From Bacteroidales bacterium (lineage in GTDB: Bacteria; Bacteroidota; Bacteroidia; Bacteroidales; UBA932), in NCBI GenBank assembly GCA_017501525.1, contig JAFVWT010000002.1:1-54651 (forward strand): a stretch of 54,651 nucleotides of DNA, read 5' to 3'. Of the stretch, positions 53,841 through 54,651 are shown piece after piece. Each line of letters begins with the position of its first letter. The first letter of the stretch is position 1. The position numbers and the translations under genes were made by a program. The notes below the pieces were generated by a model that was not told the DNA's origin, made no database searches, and worked only from the letters and a program-made list of their open reading frames with translations.

Positions 53841-53980
53841 CGGGGTGTTCTATAAGTCTTACGTTTAAAAGTTATAGCATCGTACCTTTTAACTTATACT
53901 TACTTTAGAACTTTTAGGTCCTTTATGGTTTTTCCCGGAGAAAATTCCATAAATCACCGCAAAGCCTTTTACAAAACCTC
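53841..53980 (-). ncRNA. Candidate structured leader RNA, copy B
   Basis: On the minus strand this segment aligns with copy A (8634-8755) from the GAGGTT start to the ATAGAACACC end. The best block is 53931-53952 (22 nt against 21 nt in copy A). The closing stem GTTTTGTAA (53969-53977) with TTATAGAAC (53847-53855) keeps pairing through G-U changes where copy A has G-C or A-U pairs. The inner TTATGG/CCATAA and TTTTC/GAAAA stems are also kept. It lies 94 nt upstream of array lipoprotein 6 in the same orientation. Confidence 0.5.
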
Positions 53981-54358
53981 ACATAACTATTTGGACACTA
54001 CTTTCTATAGGTTGCTGTATATATTTTTGGCGCAATATATGAAATAATTTTTTTTAATCAAAATGATTGGTGTAATATCCTATAAATGAGTTATATATAG
54101 AAATTACCCTCAATAAGTGTCAGTAAGTTTGGTTTTGCTCCAACTCTGGTTACTTCAATTTTTTTGCGAAAAAAGTGTAATTTTTTTGAAAATAATTTGG
54201 AGATTGAAAAAAAGTGCCTATATTTGCAGCCCGTTTGAGAAACAACGGTAACAAAGAATAGTTCATTGATAGCATTGTACGAGTGAAAAAGGTAGAGGTT
54301 ATAATATATTAACTTCGTCAAAACCGGTCAGGACAAGCTAAGAGAAATAGAAAAATAT
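53981..54358 (+). promoter_or_regulatory. rRNA operon promoter and leader
   Basis: TTTG at 54196-54199, exactly 19 bases, then TATATTTG at 54219-54226 is a perfect Bacteroidetes promoter for the 16S gene. The leader of ~125 nt contains GTTCATTGA at 54261-54269, similar to an antitermination boxA. The rest (53981-54190) is A/T-rich and has no gene that I can support. Confidence 0.75.
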
Positions 54359-54651
54359 ACAATGAAGAGTTTGATCCTGGCTCAGGATGAACGCTAGCGG
54401 CAGGCTTAACACATGCAAGTCGAGGGGCAGCATGATGTAGCAATACATTGATGGCGACCGGCGCAAGGGTGCGTAACGCGTGAGCAACATGCCCGTATCA
54501 GGGGGATAACCCGAAGAAATTCGGACTAATACCCCATAGAAATTAAGAGAGGCATCTTTTTTAATTTAAAGCTACGGTGGATACGGATTGGCTCGCGTGA
54601 CATTAGCTAGATGGTAAGGTAACGGCTTACCATGGCGACGATGTCTAGGGG
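54359..54651 (+). rRNA. 16S ribosomal RNA, 5' part
   Basis: The sequence contains the universal GAGTTTGATCCTGGCTCAG primer site (54366-54384) and then GATGAACGCTAGCGGCAGGC, typical of Bacteroidetes. About 290 bases are present; the gene continues beyond the window. The exact mature 5' end is uncertain by a few bases. Confidence 0.97.

Overview
The window is chromosomal DNA from an anaerobic member of the Bacteroidales. The evidence is the 5' end of a Bacteroidetes-type 16S rRNA gene at the right edge, many promoters with the Bacteroidetes -7 box TAnnTTTG, weak or absent Shine-Dalgarno sites, lipoproteins with BACON, fimbrillin-like and WG-repeat domains, a one-polypeptide pyruvate:ferredoxin oxidoreductase, and the gene content generally. 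The 16S fragment is too short to name a family from memory. No phage, insertion sequence, integrase or CRISPR array was seen.

Left part (1-24230): a large surface lipoprotein (fimbrillin-like, GLUG, beta-helix) sits between two gene-poor, repeat-rich stretches. Then come a YgjP-type metallopeptidase, rpsO-pnp, a NlpC/P60 hydrolase preceded by a candidate structured RNA, and a DUF4105 protein (probable lipoprotein N-acyltransferase type) overlapping a YhcH/YjgK/YiaL protein and a radical SAM protein. guaB follows, then an outer-membrane biogenesis run: lipoprotein PPIase, SurA and an OstA/LptA-like protein. The last group is a histidine-degradation operon (hutH, hutI, MBL hydrolase, fused ftcD) that lacks urocanase.

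Middle part (24233-45157): a fatty-acid synthesis operon (fabH-like, fabF, fabZ, fabG) converges on fabD-nifJ. tRNA-Arg(CCG), a DUF308 membrane protein, a poorly characterised exported-protein run ending in a patatin, a 157-bp tandem repeat array abutting the tRNA-His(GTG) terminator, a carboxyltransferase with a degenerate biotinyl domain, an M23 peptidase, galK-galM and a two-gene chromate transporter follow.

Right part (45183-54651): six tandem paralogous lipoproteins on the minus strand, five with an N-terminal BACON domain and all with two copies of a related ~150-residue domain I cannot name. They lie between the chromate transporters and an rRNA operon. The first gene of the array is preceded by a second copy of the structured element found upstream of the NlpC/P60 gene. 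The array and this shared leader-like element are the most interesting parts of the window.
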